This document shows, piece after piece, positions 1 through 11,046 of a DNA stretch of 64,000 nt. A program made the translations under genes and the position numbers. The stretch lies in NCBI GenBank assembly GCA_950295325.1, contig OX485804.1:50146429-50210428 (forward strand). Reading direction: 5' to 3'. This DNA comes from Polytrichum commune. Lineage: Eukaryota > Streptophyta > Polytrichopsida > Polytrichales > Polytrichaceae. Within the stretch, counting starts at the first letter, position 1; each line of letters begins with the position of its first letter. The notes under the pieces were generated by a model, which was given only the letters and a program-made list of their open reading frames with translations, did no database searches and was not told the origin of the DNA.

Positions 1-283
1 CCTATTATGGGGTTGACCTATTATTGCACTTGGTGGGAATTGCCTTGAAAGAGGTGAACCCTACAATGTCATGTGCATTCACAATATCTAATATGTGTCA
101 ACAACTTGGCAGTTGTGACACGAGGGAATTACTAAGATATGTGGGTGTTATGTGCTTTGTTATCTTTATCTTCAACTCCAACTAATTTAGATTTACACAA
201 AGAAACATGTGTTGCATTAGCAAATCTTTGATGAAGCATCAACAAAAATCAAATTGAAATCAAACATATCCTAATGGAGTTTC

Positions 284-629
284 ACTACACTAAATAGGTA
301 GATTAGTGTTGGAAACACTAATAGTCGACGAAAACGCTAAATGTAAATTGTCTCTATAGTGTTAGAACACTAAATGTCAACTCTAACACTATTTGTACGA
401 AGTAGTAACTTTAAATATTTACATGAGAGCATTTAGTGTTAGATGATATTTTGTAAATCTTGGAATGAAGAATTGAAGAAAGAAGAATATGAGAACCTCA
501 TAAAAGGTATAATTTGTTCAAACCCTATTCAAACACTAATTGTAATATCAGTTGAAAATTAGTGTTTTAGGTAACTATTGCATCTAACACTAATCTTCAT
601 CTAACACTAATCTACCTATTTAGTGTAGT
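284..629. mobile_element. MITE with perfect 27-bp terminal inverted repeats
   Basis: The segments 284-310 and 603-629 are perfect reverse complements of each other. They start ACTACACTAAATAGG and, at the other end, close with CCTATTTAGTGTAGT. The interior has no coding capacity and holds several short TAGTGTT/AACACTA hairpins. CACTA/TAGTG motifs at the ends suggest a CACTA-derived non-autonomous element, but no convincing 3-bp target duplication is visible, so the superfamily is tentative. Positions 1-283 upstream hold no gene that I can see. Confidence 0.8.
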
Positions 630-1640
630 TAGGTACTTCATCATAGAAACATTAGGTAAACTTAAGAGTTAGAAATAGCCCACAAAATGACGTCTAGTAA
701 CTAAGAGAGAAATGATGCAAAGCATACGTTGGCGTGAATGAGAGGCGCTACACACTTTATCAAAATTGTAGACTCATGTCATGCTTATGAATCAACAATA
801 AAGGTTGTCACTTACACTCTACGTTGTTTAGGGAAAGAAAAGAATCTTGGACTTCATCCAGAGTGGTTGTGACTTATTGAGAATAGACTAAAGATACCCA
901 CAATGAGCAAGTACATTATCATATAGGGAGCATGAACGGTCTCCTATTCACATTTTTCCAACCCACTTCTTTGCAGTAGACCAAGCATAATTATAGAACA
1001 TTAAAAAGAAAGCATAGGAGAATGAATGGCCACTTGAAGTATGAGGTTCGAGATACCACTCCCCTTTGTAGACTTGTTCACGACACAAAGTCAATATGAA
1101 ATGTCTAAAAAGCTTGCACCACATCACTATACAATCCGACTTTCTCAATACCTTAAAAATAAACACGATAACATCAAATCTACAAAAAATCCCAAAATTA
1201 TAAAACACCAAACACAACAAACAAAAGTATTTGTAGATCACCTATTGAAGCCCCACATTTAATCATTGTCACAAAAGAATGCAAACTTGTGGGAACCTAA
1301 TCAAAGACATCAAAACCTCCCAACCAACACTAGTAGAAAACTATGCTCAAAAATACTTTCAGCTCCGGTTTTTTTTACTAGCATGGTATGCAATCGTTGA
1401 ATGACTACAAATGTTCTTTTTTTTGGTTTTATGACTGCAATTTGAAACTTTGTGTGAGCCCAATCTGTGCCCACATTTCAACTTAACTGAAAATCATATT
1501 CAAGCACTAGGATTAGCATTTAGTTGAGTAGTTTAGAGGCTAGATGGGATGGAAGTGCCTTAAGTTTGGATTTAGTTGAATTAAAGTTAATGAGATCAAT
1601 ATTAATTAAAAGTGAAAAATCAAATAAAAGAGTAAAGCAT
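630..1640. other. AT-rich stretch without a gene
   Basis: Only short open frames with no recognisable protein are present. At about 1452 the string TGTGAGCCCAA followed by GCCCACAT resembles the start of the solo LTR at 1641. It may be the edge of an older relative into which the later copy inserted. Confidence 0.5.
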
Positions 1641-3156
1641 TGTGAGCCCAAAATGGTGCCCACATGTGGTGATTAACTCTTTGAAACCATTTTTAGTTTG
1701 ACTTTGATGTGTTATGATTATTCACAAAATATAAAAAGAATGAAGAGTGGTGTGGATTTAAGTTTAGACATTAGAGAGTGTTGTGTGGTTGTTTTGGTGT
1801 TTTAGCTCAATGGGTAAATACCTTGACTAGGTGAGTATGGAGGAAGGTGAGGCAAGGTGAGCTCCGCGGGTTAAATGCCCACATTGGGATCCACCTTGTT
1901 GGTTTAAGAAGGAAAAAAACTTTGTGGATGGGAGGAGTCCCTACTTAGAAGGGGAAGGTTAAGAGGTTGTGATTGGAGGCTCTAATCCTCTCACCCTATC
2001 CTTACCTCACTCCCCCTCTCTCCCTCTTTGCTACTTAAGGACCTCTCTCTCTCATTTTTTTTTCTCTCTCAAGTTCTCCCACGGGAGTGAGCTCTTATAG
2101 CTTGAAAGCCACGTGTGTGTATTAGTTAGCCCTTAGTGATGTTAGGGAGTTAGTTTAGTTAATTAGTCCAAATCATAAAAACCAAGTAGCAAAGTATTTA
2201 ATTAGAGGCTTAGGGTCACCAAATTAGCTTGTAGTTTGAAAGCCCTTTAGGTGGACTCCTAATTAGTGTGTGGGTTAGGGCCATTAATAAGCTTGGCCAA
2301 CCCTTAGTTGTGATTGTACTGAGCTCTGCCCAACAGACTAAGGAGCTACTGTTCGGCCAGCAGACTAAGGAACTACCGGTTCGGCCAGCAAACTAAGGGT
2401 TGTTGTTAAGCCGAAGTTACCACTAGATCAAGGGGCCTCGGCCCAGCAGACCAAGGAGCTACTGTTCGACCAGTAGACTAAGGAGCTACCGGTCCGGCCA
2501 GCATACTAAGGAGCTACCGGTTTGGCTAGCAGACTAAGGAGCTACCGGTTCGGCCAGCAGACTAAGGGTTGCTATTAAGCCGAAGTTACCACCAGATCAA
2601 GGGTAAACCAAGCCGAGCTGGGATTAGGAGACCTGAGAATTAGTTGGAGATTAAGTTAGTGAAACCATCACCTAATGAGTGATGTGGGTGACTTTAGAAT
2701 TAGGACTTAGGGAGATGGCTTAATTAGATTAGTCAATGTGTGAGTTGTGTGATTAGATAGCTAGGAGGGTGTGTGGTTTTTACAAGCAATTGTATTTGAG
2801 GTTAACCATTGAGGGAGTGTTTTTCAACACTTACATCCTTTTTGGTAAAAATCAATCACTTATATAACAATGGAGAAAGAGGAGGACTCTAGCAATGGCA
2901 AGGTGAAGGAGAGGATAATCAAAGGTACAAGGAGAATATCCTTGAGAGCTTGTGTTGCCAAGGCTGCCGGTTGGACTCTTGAGAAGGCCAATTCGGCCAC
3001 AAGCCAAGAGGCTACTACTAATAAACAAAGTGATTCAAAATGACATGAATGCCTTGGGATGTGAAGAGAGCATTTCTCAAGATACATACAATACATGTGA
3101 TTCTCAAAACCATCACCCGGACTAGGACGCTTAAGGGTGGTGGGTTTGGCCTCACA
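1641..3156 (+). mobile_element. Solo LTR, copy A (fossil)
   Basis: The segment starts TGTGAGCCCAAAATGG and ends GGCCTCACA, so it has TG...CA ends. It is flanked by a perfect 5-bp target duplication, AGCAT, at 1636-1640 and 3157-3161. Both ends match the element at 9372-10639 read on the minus strand, including a shared CGGACTAGGACG near the 3' end. No internal retroelement genes adjoin it, so it is a solo LTR. Sequence between the ends differs strongly from copy B, which implies considerable age. It contains a 27/28-bp tandem repeat. Confidence 0.8.
2334..2610 (+). repeat. 27/28-bp tandem repeat inside solo LTR A
   Basis: Units of the form CAGACTAAGGAGCTACCGG followed by TTCGGCCAG recur every 27-28 bp, with starts near 2334, 2361, 2389, 2447, 2474, 2502, 2530 and 2558. 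The two blocks are each closed by a copy of a GTTAAGCCGAAGTTACCAC segment, which makes a higher-order repeat. Confidence 0.8.
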
Positions 3157-3161
3157 AGCAT

Positions 3162-4660
3162 CTTTGAATTGAGTTTGATTGAGGATAAGTTAGAATTGGC
3201 TTATGCCAACGTTAATTAGTTGCTTAGGGTGAGTGTGGTGTTCGTTTAAGGGGGTGGGGCTCCTCCCGATTGTGGATAAGAATGTTGGATTGCCGGTAAG
3301 GAAAGGCAACAGGGGGTCCGAGGAAGCTCGGGGAGAGCTCTCTCATTTTGGGGATTTTCTAGAGATGAGGAGCAGAGAAGGTGGACTCAATGGAAGGGAG
3401 GCGGAAACCCTGTCCGTATGGGAAGTTTTTGTTGTGGAATCGAACATGAGCCGAAGTGCAACGGCTAGGGATATATTGATGGTGTTGAGGACAGGCAAAT
3501 GATGCTGCAAGGGAGCTCCAGCAACCACAGGGGTGTGTAAATGGTCGGGAAGACCAGGCACGGGGGGCTGGCAATCTACTCATGCGCTAGGAGCTTGACC
3601 ATGTTGGTGAAATCCCTCTTGCTGCAGCAACAAATGAAACCAGACAGAATTAGAGAGTGGGTTAACTAGCGCCTGGGGAGCTACGAAGAGGTTGCCGAGG
3701 TGAAGGCCGGATCAGTGCCGGTTGCCTAAAGGAACATCCGCAGACACAGAGAGCACAGGGACCCAGGCACGACTCTGATCTGGGAGGATGAGTTTGGCTC
3801 CTTTACCCTGATATCCTCTCTGCATTTTTTATCTTAGGTGGCGCATTGGAATTATTCCGAAAGCCTAGGGGCGACTGGTTTCTCTTTGGTCGTATGTTCT
3901 GCTCGGTGTGGATACCTCTTACCTTGAACTCAATCATCAGCGAGTTGGGGGGCGTTGCAGCACTAGTGCGGGTGCCGGTAAATCCACGGCGCTCCTTGGC
4001 CTGCACTCGCGACACTGCTTAATCCCTTGAGCTGCGAATTCCCGAAAAGGTTGGGAGAGGCATGATGGCCACTTCCTGTGTTGCATAGGAATGACTGCAG
4101 CTGCTGGATCGTGCTGGAGCAACCGAGTGCTTGAGAAGGAAGATGGATGTCAAGAGTGATGAGGGGTGACGATTCATACGCGGAAAAGGGTGCTACGCAA
4201 AGAGCCGATGCAGTGGTTCTGATTCTTGACTTCGTGGGACGGCCGTTTCGGAGTAAGGGGGATGATGGATGCAATGCCAAGGGAAGAGGGCGTATGACTT
4301 CTCAGTCCCAGAGTTAAGGGGTGTTTGCACCGGCTGGGAAATAAATACCATAATGGTCACTGTCTCAACAACTGGAGGAAAGGCTCAGATCCACGGTTGC
4401 ACTAGTTCGGGAGAGCTGTGAATCGGGCTTGAAGGAGAGGTTGAGAAGGGCGGCTCAAGGGAGTAAGGTAGTGACCAAATTTCACCCTTAATCAAAATGG
4501 CAGCCAACGAAGGTAATAGGGGAACCAGGGAAGTGACGGACCTGCAACTTAGAAGATACGCCGCTGGCACTAGGGTAGTGGTGAGGTAATGTGGGATTGG
4601 GTAGGAGCAGCATAGGTAGATAGAGAAGTTGGGCAGTGAACGGTTAGCTTAGGGCCTCAT
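3162..4660. other. GC-richer relic of unknown origin
   Basis: Base composition rises clearly above the AT-rich surroundings, as in the piggyBac relic further on. Open frames on both strands are short (at most about 105 codons) and match nothing I recognise. The most economical reading is a heavily decayed transposon or gene, but no family can be named. Confidence 0.35.
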
Positions 4661-5798
4661 TAGGCTTGTGGGATCCAAGGGATTTTTATGATTTGTGATA
4701 GCATTTGTGAATGCTTGAAGAGTGCTAATAAAAAGGGGTGTTTACACACCATCTCTCTCACATTGAATGCATGGAGGTTGCACTTATCCATGGGAAATTA
4801 GTCATGTGTAGAGGGGATCCCTTGCCCATACCACGACACACTTAAGGGTGGGGGTGATCTTGGCTCACACTTTGTGGCGTGTAATATACCGTTGGAAAGA
4901 TATTTCCAAGGCCATTCCAACAAAATACTACACGCTAGGAAATTCTTAAGACTTTAGTCACTAAATAAAACAAACAAATGATCTAAACAAATAAACACTC
5001 TAGTTAAGAAGATGTCATAATGTGTTCTTACCTTGTGCCGTAGTTTAGAATATAATTTTTTTTCTTCCGATAAGAGTTAAGGGCATGTCTAACCCTAAAT
5101 TGTTTACTTAACCTTGTGTGATCCGAGGCTCATCCTTCTTATGCGTGGCCTTGATGGCTTATCGGTCATTGAGGTATCATAGGTGGCAACTTGGCTGCCT
5201 ATCATGTGCAAGTATGGGCTCTTACCTTTATCAGGTAAGACCTTCCCATTCATTTGCTTTAGGCCATGGATTATTTCTCATATAGTAAATAGCTGGTGTA
5301 TTTCATCTTCTAGACCCCTAAGACCTAGTATTATATACCTTTTGGCTAGCCCACTTTAATGAATATTTATATATCTAGTGCATATATAAATATATAAATA
5401 TATATGAAAAAAAATCTATTTATCTATCTAGAGAGAGACTTCACCTTGATCATAGCCGTGAGCTCGTATGTGATCTAGGACGGATTTCTTGTATGCATAA
5501 ATAACAAAGACACACACACTCATGAAAGACACATTTGCATACCAAACCAAAACCAAGCATTAACAACACCCAAAAGTTGAGTATGACTTCAAATAACTCA
5601 TTTACCCATACAAGTTCAATTTTGTGAGATAATAGACATATCCACTAGAAATATTATACCCACATAACACACCAAACCCCTTAGACCCCCCCCCCACCAT
5701 TTCCTTAAAAAATGACTAGATTCCAAGTGCATATTACAAATAGCCTAAAAAAATCACTTTGAATACCCATCATGTCATGAATCATACCAACAGACTAA
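4661..5798. other. AT-rich stretch without a gene
   Basis: No coding signal is visible. A TA/TATC-rich microsatellite lies near 5360-5445 and a run of C near 5688. Confidence 0.5.
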
Positions 5799-6358
5799 GG
5801 GCCAGTTTACACCATGGACCTTGAAGTCATACCATGGAAGATGGTCTTTTTCCATGGTCCAACTTGATGCTCCAATTTGCATGGTCCAATTTCTTCAAAA
5901 AAATCAATTTACAAAACCTTTGGGCCCCTCAATAGGTGTAAACCGAATGTGGACCAAGAGGAACGACCATGCACCCAAAAGTGAATGTGCTGATTTTTTT
6001 TATTATATATGCCCAAAAAGGGCAGTTTTGAAAAAAAATCAAGGTTGACCATTCTCTTGTCTTCTTTTGTCTTCATCTTCTCTTCCTCAAAAAAATCTAA
6101 TTATAAACTTTTATAACATTTCTATGGTATGGGCCCTTGCCTTTTCTACCATAGCACCTCTTTTGCCTTTCCCACTTGGACCATGTGAGTGGATAATGTA
6201 AGCCTTGAAATGTGTCTTATGGGGACTTCAAACTCCATGGTCACTTTGACATATATTCTTTTGTGTAAATTGAAGTGGTCCCGGGAAGAGTTCAACAACC
6301 AATCACAAACTTTATTGGGCCTTGGGACAACTTCACGATCCACGGTGTAAACAACCCC
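5799..6358. mobile_element. PIF/Harbinger (Tourist-like) MITE
   Basis: The left end reads GGGCCAGTTTACACCATGGA and the right end is its imperfect inverse, TCCACGGTGTAAACAACCCC. The element is flanked by TAA at 5796-5798 and TAA at 6359-6361, the 3-bp TWA duplication typical of PIF/Harbinger. The GGGCC..GTTT terminus also fits that superfamily. The 560-bp interior encodes nothing convincing. Confidence 0.75.
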
Positions 6359-6361
6359 TAA

Positions 6362-7080
6362 TAATGACATCAATCATCCACCATATAATATGGTTTTTAA
6401 ATAATAAAAACTATCATAAATAATGAAAGCATTAGAAAGCTACACTAATTTTTGCAATTAGGTTGCCCCACATTAGTTCATCAACATTTCTAACTATTTT
6501 AAATATTCACTACCTCAGTACATTAGAAGAAAATTTGTCCACTACAAACATCTATTTCGACCTGTCCAATGCAACCCATGGCGACTTTACGTATAAATAT
6601 GTCAATTTGATTGTCTATCAGAGGGTTTTGATAGTCAATTGTCCAAAATTTGCAATAAAAAAAATCTTCCATCGACAACCAAAATGATTTTATTGTGCAT
6701 TTTCTCGCCATGACTCACAACAAGTGGTTGTAATGGACAATTTTCCTCTAATGGTAACAAGACAAGTTTTTATTTTTTATATTGTAGTTGCTATACGGTT
6801 TTCATTTAAACAATTATACATTTGGGTGAGTTTGTTTTGACATGAAGTAACTTGCATGGATAAAGAGACAACCTATCTGCAAGAGCAACCTATTTGCACA
6901 TATTAGAGTAGAAGAACTACAAATCCTCACCTCTTTGTTAGGGAAAAAATCAATGACAACTATACATCACACCGTAAGCAAATGCCTAACAATTCTCAAC
7001 CTCAATAGAAAGATACTAGACAATAAACAAATGTCAATGAATGCCTCCTAACACCCCCCCACACAACAACCTTCAATCCT
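6362..7080. other. AT-rich stretch without a gene
   Basis: Only short spurious frames are present. I see no repeat or RNA gene here. Confidence 0.5.
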
Positions 7081-7187
7081 CTTAGCCCTTAAATGGCTGA
7101 GCGTGCCGCTGTGGCACGTATAAATAGAATTTCCCGTATTTGTCTTCGATGCACAACTCAAATGGCTTTTGCACGCAAAGATGACAC

Positions 7188-7490
7188 ATGCCCTGTGCTA
7201 ATCCGGTTTCAATGAGCAAAAAATACCACTACTTCGACACTCCAGCTGGCAGATATTGTTGGATATACAATTTAGGGGATACGACAGCTGGATACTCGTA
7301 CTGTGTCAAAACCCGTTGTTTTACCGGGTCTGCCTTTGTCAACCTGGACAAGACCGTTGAGGGAATCCTAGCTCCAACAAGGCAGAAAAACGCGGGAACA
7401 GAGGGAATATCAGTTTGCCCACCGGAGGATCTACTTGCGCCGCAGTTTTGGAGAAGGAGGTTGTCCTCAAATTCTGCAGGACAATTGTAG
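7188..7490 (+). pseudogene. Possible upstream part of the piggyBac transposase relic
   Basis: This 100-codon open frame carries the pattern W-I-Y-N-L-x-D-T-T-A-G-Y followed about ten residues later by F-T-G. That resembles the piggyBac catalytic-core strand pair (KWGxKxxxLxDSxTGY...YTG). It lies upstream of, and in the same orientation as, the clearer piggyBac sequence from 8930, and shares its raised GC content. The usual preceding DE...FKGR block is not recognisable. The match is weak, so this may be coincidence. Confidence 0.35.
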
Positions 7491-7843
7491 TTGGCGATCA
7501 TGTAGGGGAGTGTTTCGATTGCAAGGACTGGTAGTGGGATGCATAGCCAACTGTTAGTGCAATCCGGGGAGGCTCGGGACGCGTGGGAGTGATGGTGACA
7601 AGGTTTGAGGGCTGCATTGTTTCGGATCCAATGCGGGGTTACAAATCACTTACGCGTAGTGCAATGTCTAGCAACCTCATAGAGGGAAGAGGGAGAACAA
7701 CAAGGACTCCTACTAGATCTAGTGCAAAGGCGGCGGTCTATTAGAGGGATTGCGACATCGATCATTTGCAGAAGTGGGGTGCCGATTTGGGAGGTGGTGG
7801 GGGATTTTTTTTGCAGTATAGTTGAGCAAGGACGAACCAGATT

Positions 7844-8965
7844 TTGGAGGCCTTCATCATGGAGTGGGGAATCCCACCACGAGCACCGGCCTCTCTGCAA
7901 GAGGAAGCTAAGGTCTTACATAACTGGGCGAAGGATCGTGGTGCCACTAGTCGGCAATGCGATCGTATTGTGGGGTTTCTGTTTGTCGAGTGGATGTGCA
8001 GGCTACCGTCACCTCCTCGCACCCATCGATCATCGGGGGTCACGGACACGCATTGGCACCGTTTCCTATTTAGGAGGCATGTCCAACACATTTTGGGGTG
8101 GACGCACCGATTGTCCAAGGGAGATCCAACTGGGTTTAGCGACGCCGTGAATTCATTGATCAGAACTAGGTTCTACCTGGAAGCCAGCCCAGACCGTCAT
8201 GGTGAGACTAGTGGAGGAGGCCAGGAACGCGGCGCGCCAGAGAGTTGCGCAATTATCACCAAAATCACACCCGGGGTGCAGCGGGATTTTGAGTGCATCG
8301 GCCAGCATGTCAACATGGCCACTGGATATGGTGGCACCCCGCAAGTGTTGTTGCTTCAACCGCAACAATTGGTGCCGGTGATGGGGGAATTTTCGCCTCC
8401 TGCAAGCCAAGAAGAATTCTTCCGCATTGGTGCACAAGGTAGGGGCAATTGGGGGAGTCAAACGGTGCGTCCGGGGGTTTGCGGAGGCAAAACTCTGAAT
8501 CGGACATTGGACCTACCAGAAAACGGGGCCGATGTGCCCCCAGCAGTTGTGGCCAGTAGGATTGTGGTGTCCCGAGGGCGCGGCGGCCGGGTCAAGGGAC
8601 TTGGCCGGGGAGGGCGAGGAGGGGGCAGACGTGGAAGGGTGGCACGAACACCTGGAGCTGGATGGATAGCACCAACAATTCTGAGCAATCGAACGAGCCC
8701 AATCTCATTGCGGCCAAGGTGTGCCCCGATTGGCAGAGGGGGCGTGAATGTGGACAATACTGAAGACATTGTAGATTTGAGTATGACTGATGAGCCATCA
8801 GGCTTAGAAGAGGATGACTGCTTACAGGGGTACCACACCCCGCCACGTCAACAACCATGGGCGCCGGCTAGTGAACAGCAGGTAGAGACGCTGCATCAAC
8901 CGGGAAACAACCTCTGCCAATTTTCGGTGTTGGATTTCGGTATTCGGGTGAAGAAGCGGTTTTGA
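7844..8965 (+). CDS. Unclassified 373-codon open frame in GC-rich relic
   Basis: This is the longest open frame in the GC-rich block before the piggyBac core. The N-terminal third has Trp-rich helices. The middle (about residues 240-270) is an Arg/Gly-rich RGG-type tract, and the C-terminal part is acidic then Pro/Gln-rich, probably disordered. I recognise no domain. It ends a few bases before the piggyBac reading begins in another frame. It could be the disordered N-terminal region of that transposase, part of another element nested in it, or a chance open frame in GC-rich DNA. No start context or intron signal decides between these. Confidence 0.3.
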   Translation: MEAFIMEWGIPPRAPASLQEEAKVLHNWAKDRGATSRQCDRIVGFLFVEWMCRLPSPPRTHRSSGVTDTHWHRFLFRRHVQHILGWTHRLSKGDPTGFSDAVNSLIRTRFYLEASPDRHGETSGGGQERGAPESCAIITKITPGVQRDFECIGQHVNMATGYGGTPQVLLLQPQQLVPVMGEFSPPASQEEFFRIGAQGRGNWGSQTVRPGVCGGKTLNRTLDLPENGADVPPAVVASRIVVSRGRGGRVKGLGRGGRGGGRRGRVARTPGAGWIAPTILSNRTSPISLRPRCAPIGRGGVNVDNTEDIVDLSMTDEPSGLEEDDCLQGYHTPPRQQPWAPASEQQVETLHQPGNNLCQFSVLDFGIRVKKRF

Positions 8966-9371
8966 TTGCAGTGCAGGGTCTGGAGCACCGTGGACATACA
9001 ATCCTCACCAACAATTCTTTACGAGCATCCCCCTAGCCATGTCACTGTTGACCCGGGGGTTTTGGTGCACTGGCACCGTAAAGAAAACTTCACGTGGTTT
9101 CCCTCCCTCACTTGCAGGGCTGCAGTCCAAGAGCAAGGTGAACATGCCTCCACGGGGGCACCTGAATGTGCGCATGCACCGGTCCCGTCAGGTAGCGGTT
9201 GTGTGTTGGGTGGACAACAAGCCGGTGTGGTTGTTATTCACTGCAATTGAACTGGTTGATACTGCAGTACGCGCTCCTTGCTGGGTTCAAGGGAATTTCT
9301 CCTTACGGCAAGAATTTGCGACATCTCCAATCCTCCTGGAGTATCAGCGCTACATGCGCGGGGTTGACGTC

Positions 9372-10639
9372 TGTCACCAAAAAGCCTCCACCCTTCAATT
9401 TCGTCCTAGTCCGAATGGAGAAGTTTATAATGACATGTAAAGATTTCTCTCTTTGTAACATAATGTATGATTCCAATCTATCGTTGGAATATACGCAACT
9501 TAGTCAAGTCTATACTACGTCTTCTTACACTCCTTAATCTCGAAGTTTGGAAGTTTGGAAGTTTGGACATAGTCTCGGTTTTTTGGCTCTCAAAAATTCA
9601 TATGAAGTCCAAAAAATGAGTTATTGGTATCCATGGATAGGTAATGAAGTCCTCTACATGAATATGCAATAATATTTCTACTGCCACAAAGTATATGGTC
9701 GCAATTCTACGCTGTTCCCTTTGAACCTACACCTTTTCACTAGTTTTTGGAAGTTTGGACATAGTCTCGGTTTTTTGGCTCTCAAAAATTCATATGAAGT
9801 CCAAAAAATGAGTTATTGGTATCCATGGATAGGTAATGAAGTCCTCTACATGAATATGTAATAATATTTCTACTGCCACAAAGTATATGGTCGCAATTCT
9901 ACGCTGTTCCCTTTGAATCTACATTTTTTCACTAGTTTTTGGAAGTTTGGACATAGTCTCGGTTTTTTGGCTCTCAAAAATTCATATGAAGTCCAACAAA
10001 ACTAAATGCTCCAATAAGAGACTTTGCACATCCGCATAAGTATAAGGCTAATCAATGTAAATCCAAGTATTCAAACAAAGCCATAAATTGAACTTTAAAT
10101 CATTCACGCCCAACTATTACTAACAAGAGGTCAAGCCCTCTTCAAGGCCAACTAGCCTTGGCTCCTAACCTTACATCCATGCATACACACGTGCTCCTAT
10201 CTTGTTTCCCACGCACCCACACTTATAACACGTGGAGTGCCAAAGAGCACGAAGGAAAGAGAGGATGAGTGAGGGAAGAATGAGGGATTATATAGTGAGT
10301 TTGAGGGGGTGAGCACCCTCAAGGCTCACGATAAGCCCTCGAGATTTCCTCCTACTTTGTAGGCTCTTATCTTATCTCCTAAGCCTTCCTCCCTCAAATG
10401 ATCAACAATGATCCTAATTCAAACATTTAACTAACCTTGGCTTTCTACCTACCACACTTTACCAAGGTTTGTCCTTCTTCTACTTAAATCCACTCCACAA
10501 AAGCCTAATGATTCAAACTAAGCTTTCTTCAAGCTTCACTCTTTTTATATTTTTGTGAATAATCATAAATCACCAAAACACCACTTGTAATGTTTTACAA
10601 GTGTTAACAACCAATGTGGGCATCAATTTTGGGCTCACA
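9372..10639 (-). mobile_element. Solo LTR, copy B (fossil), inserted in the piggyBac relic
   Basis: On the minus strand it starts TGTGAGCCCAAAATTGATGC and ends GGTGACA, matching both ends of copy A. It is flanked by ACGTC (9367-9371) and ATGTC (10640-10644), a 5-bp target duplication with one C-to-T difference, as expected from decay of a methylated CpG. It separates the GVDV and LDQ parts of the piggyBac transposase, so it is younger than that transposon. No internal retroelement genes are present. Confidence 0.85.
9555..9996. repeat. 192-bp tandem repeat (2.3 copies) in solo LTR B
   Basis: The string GGACATAGTCTCGG recurs at 9565, 9757 and 9949, an exact 192-bp period. The copies are almost identical, so the duplication is recent relative to the LTR. 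Copy A lacks it. Confidence 0.9.
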
Positions 10640-11046
10640 ATGTCCTTGATCAAATGAGGCAGGAGTACAGTGTCCAGTTATAATCGCACAAATGATGGCA
10701 CCGCCTCCTTCTATTTGTGTTTCACACTTCTTGCCAGAATGCTTATGTTTTATACAAGGAGGATGCTAATCGAGTGGGACTGCCAATTCAGAGCCATCTC
10801 TTGTGGCACTACACGTTGGGAATGCGCCTAATCGGCCCTTCGTTGGCAGGAGGTACACTCCGCGGACCTCACTAGCAACTCACTCCACCCGGATTTCACC
10901 GCATCGAGGGACATCCCCACCTCTTGCCGTGCCTGTGTGGTTTTCCAGAATAGGACGAGGCGATTCTGCAGAGGATGTGCAGGGGCGTTTATGTGCCAGG
11001 ATGCATGCTACATCACGGTGCATACCCAACCGGGCCATGCTATGAA

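Larger units (their letters stand above)
8930..11046 (+). pseudogene. piggyBac-type transposase relic, split by a solo LTR
   Basis: piggyBac transposases excise and insert at TTAA using a DDD catalytic core and a C-terminal cysteine-rich DNA-binding finger. Seen here in order: G-H-T-I-L-T-N-N-S (family GHxxxTDNFYTS), G-T-V-K-K-x-x-R-G-F-P, W-V-D-N-K-P-V-W-L-L, then Y-Q-R-Y-M-R-G-V-D-V up to about 9371. After the inserted LTR the reading resumes at 10645 with L-D-Q-M-R-Q-E-Y-S, an N-A-Y-V-L-Y segment, and at 10925-11020 a C-x2-C-x10-C-x2-C-x5-C-x3-C-x4-H finger. A frame change lies near 9030, two in-frame stops lie in the 10.67-10.70 kb part, and the usual Asp of TDN is Asn. It is clearly inactive. 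I could not fix the terminal repeats or TTAA sites; GGGGTTAA near 11906 is a candidate right end. Confidence 0.8.

Noticed and set aside
1795-1890. TAGCTCAATGGG and CGGGTTAAATGCCC resembling tRNA A and B boxes
   Set aside because: The B box lacks the essential GGTTCGA core, and the segment is inside the solo LTR with no tail or target duplication of its own.
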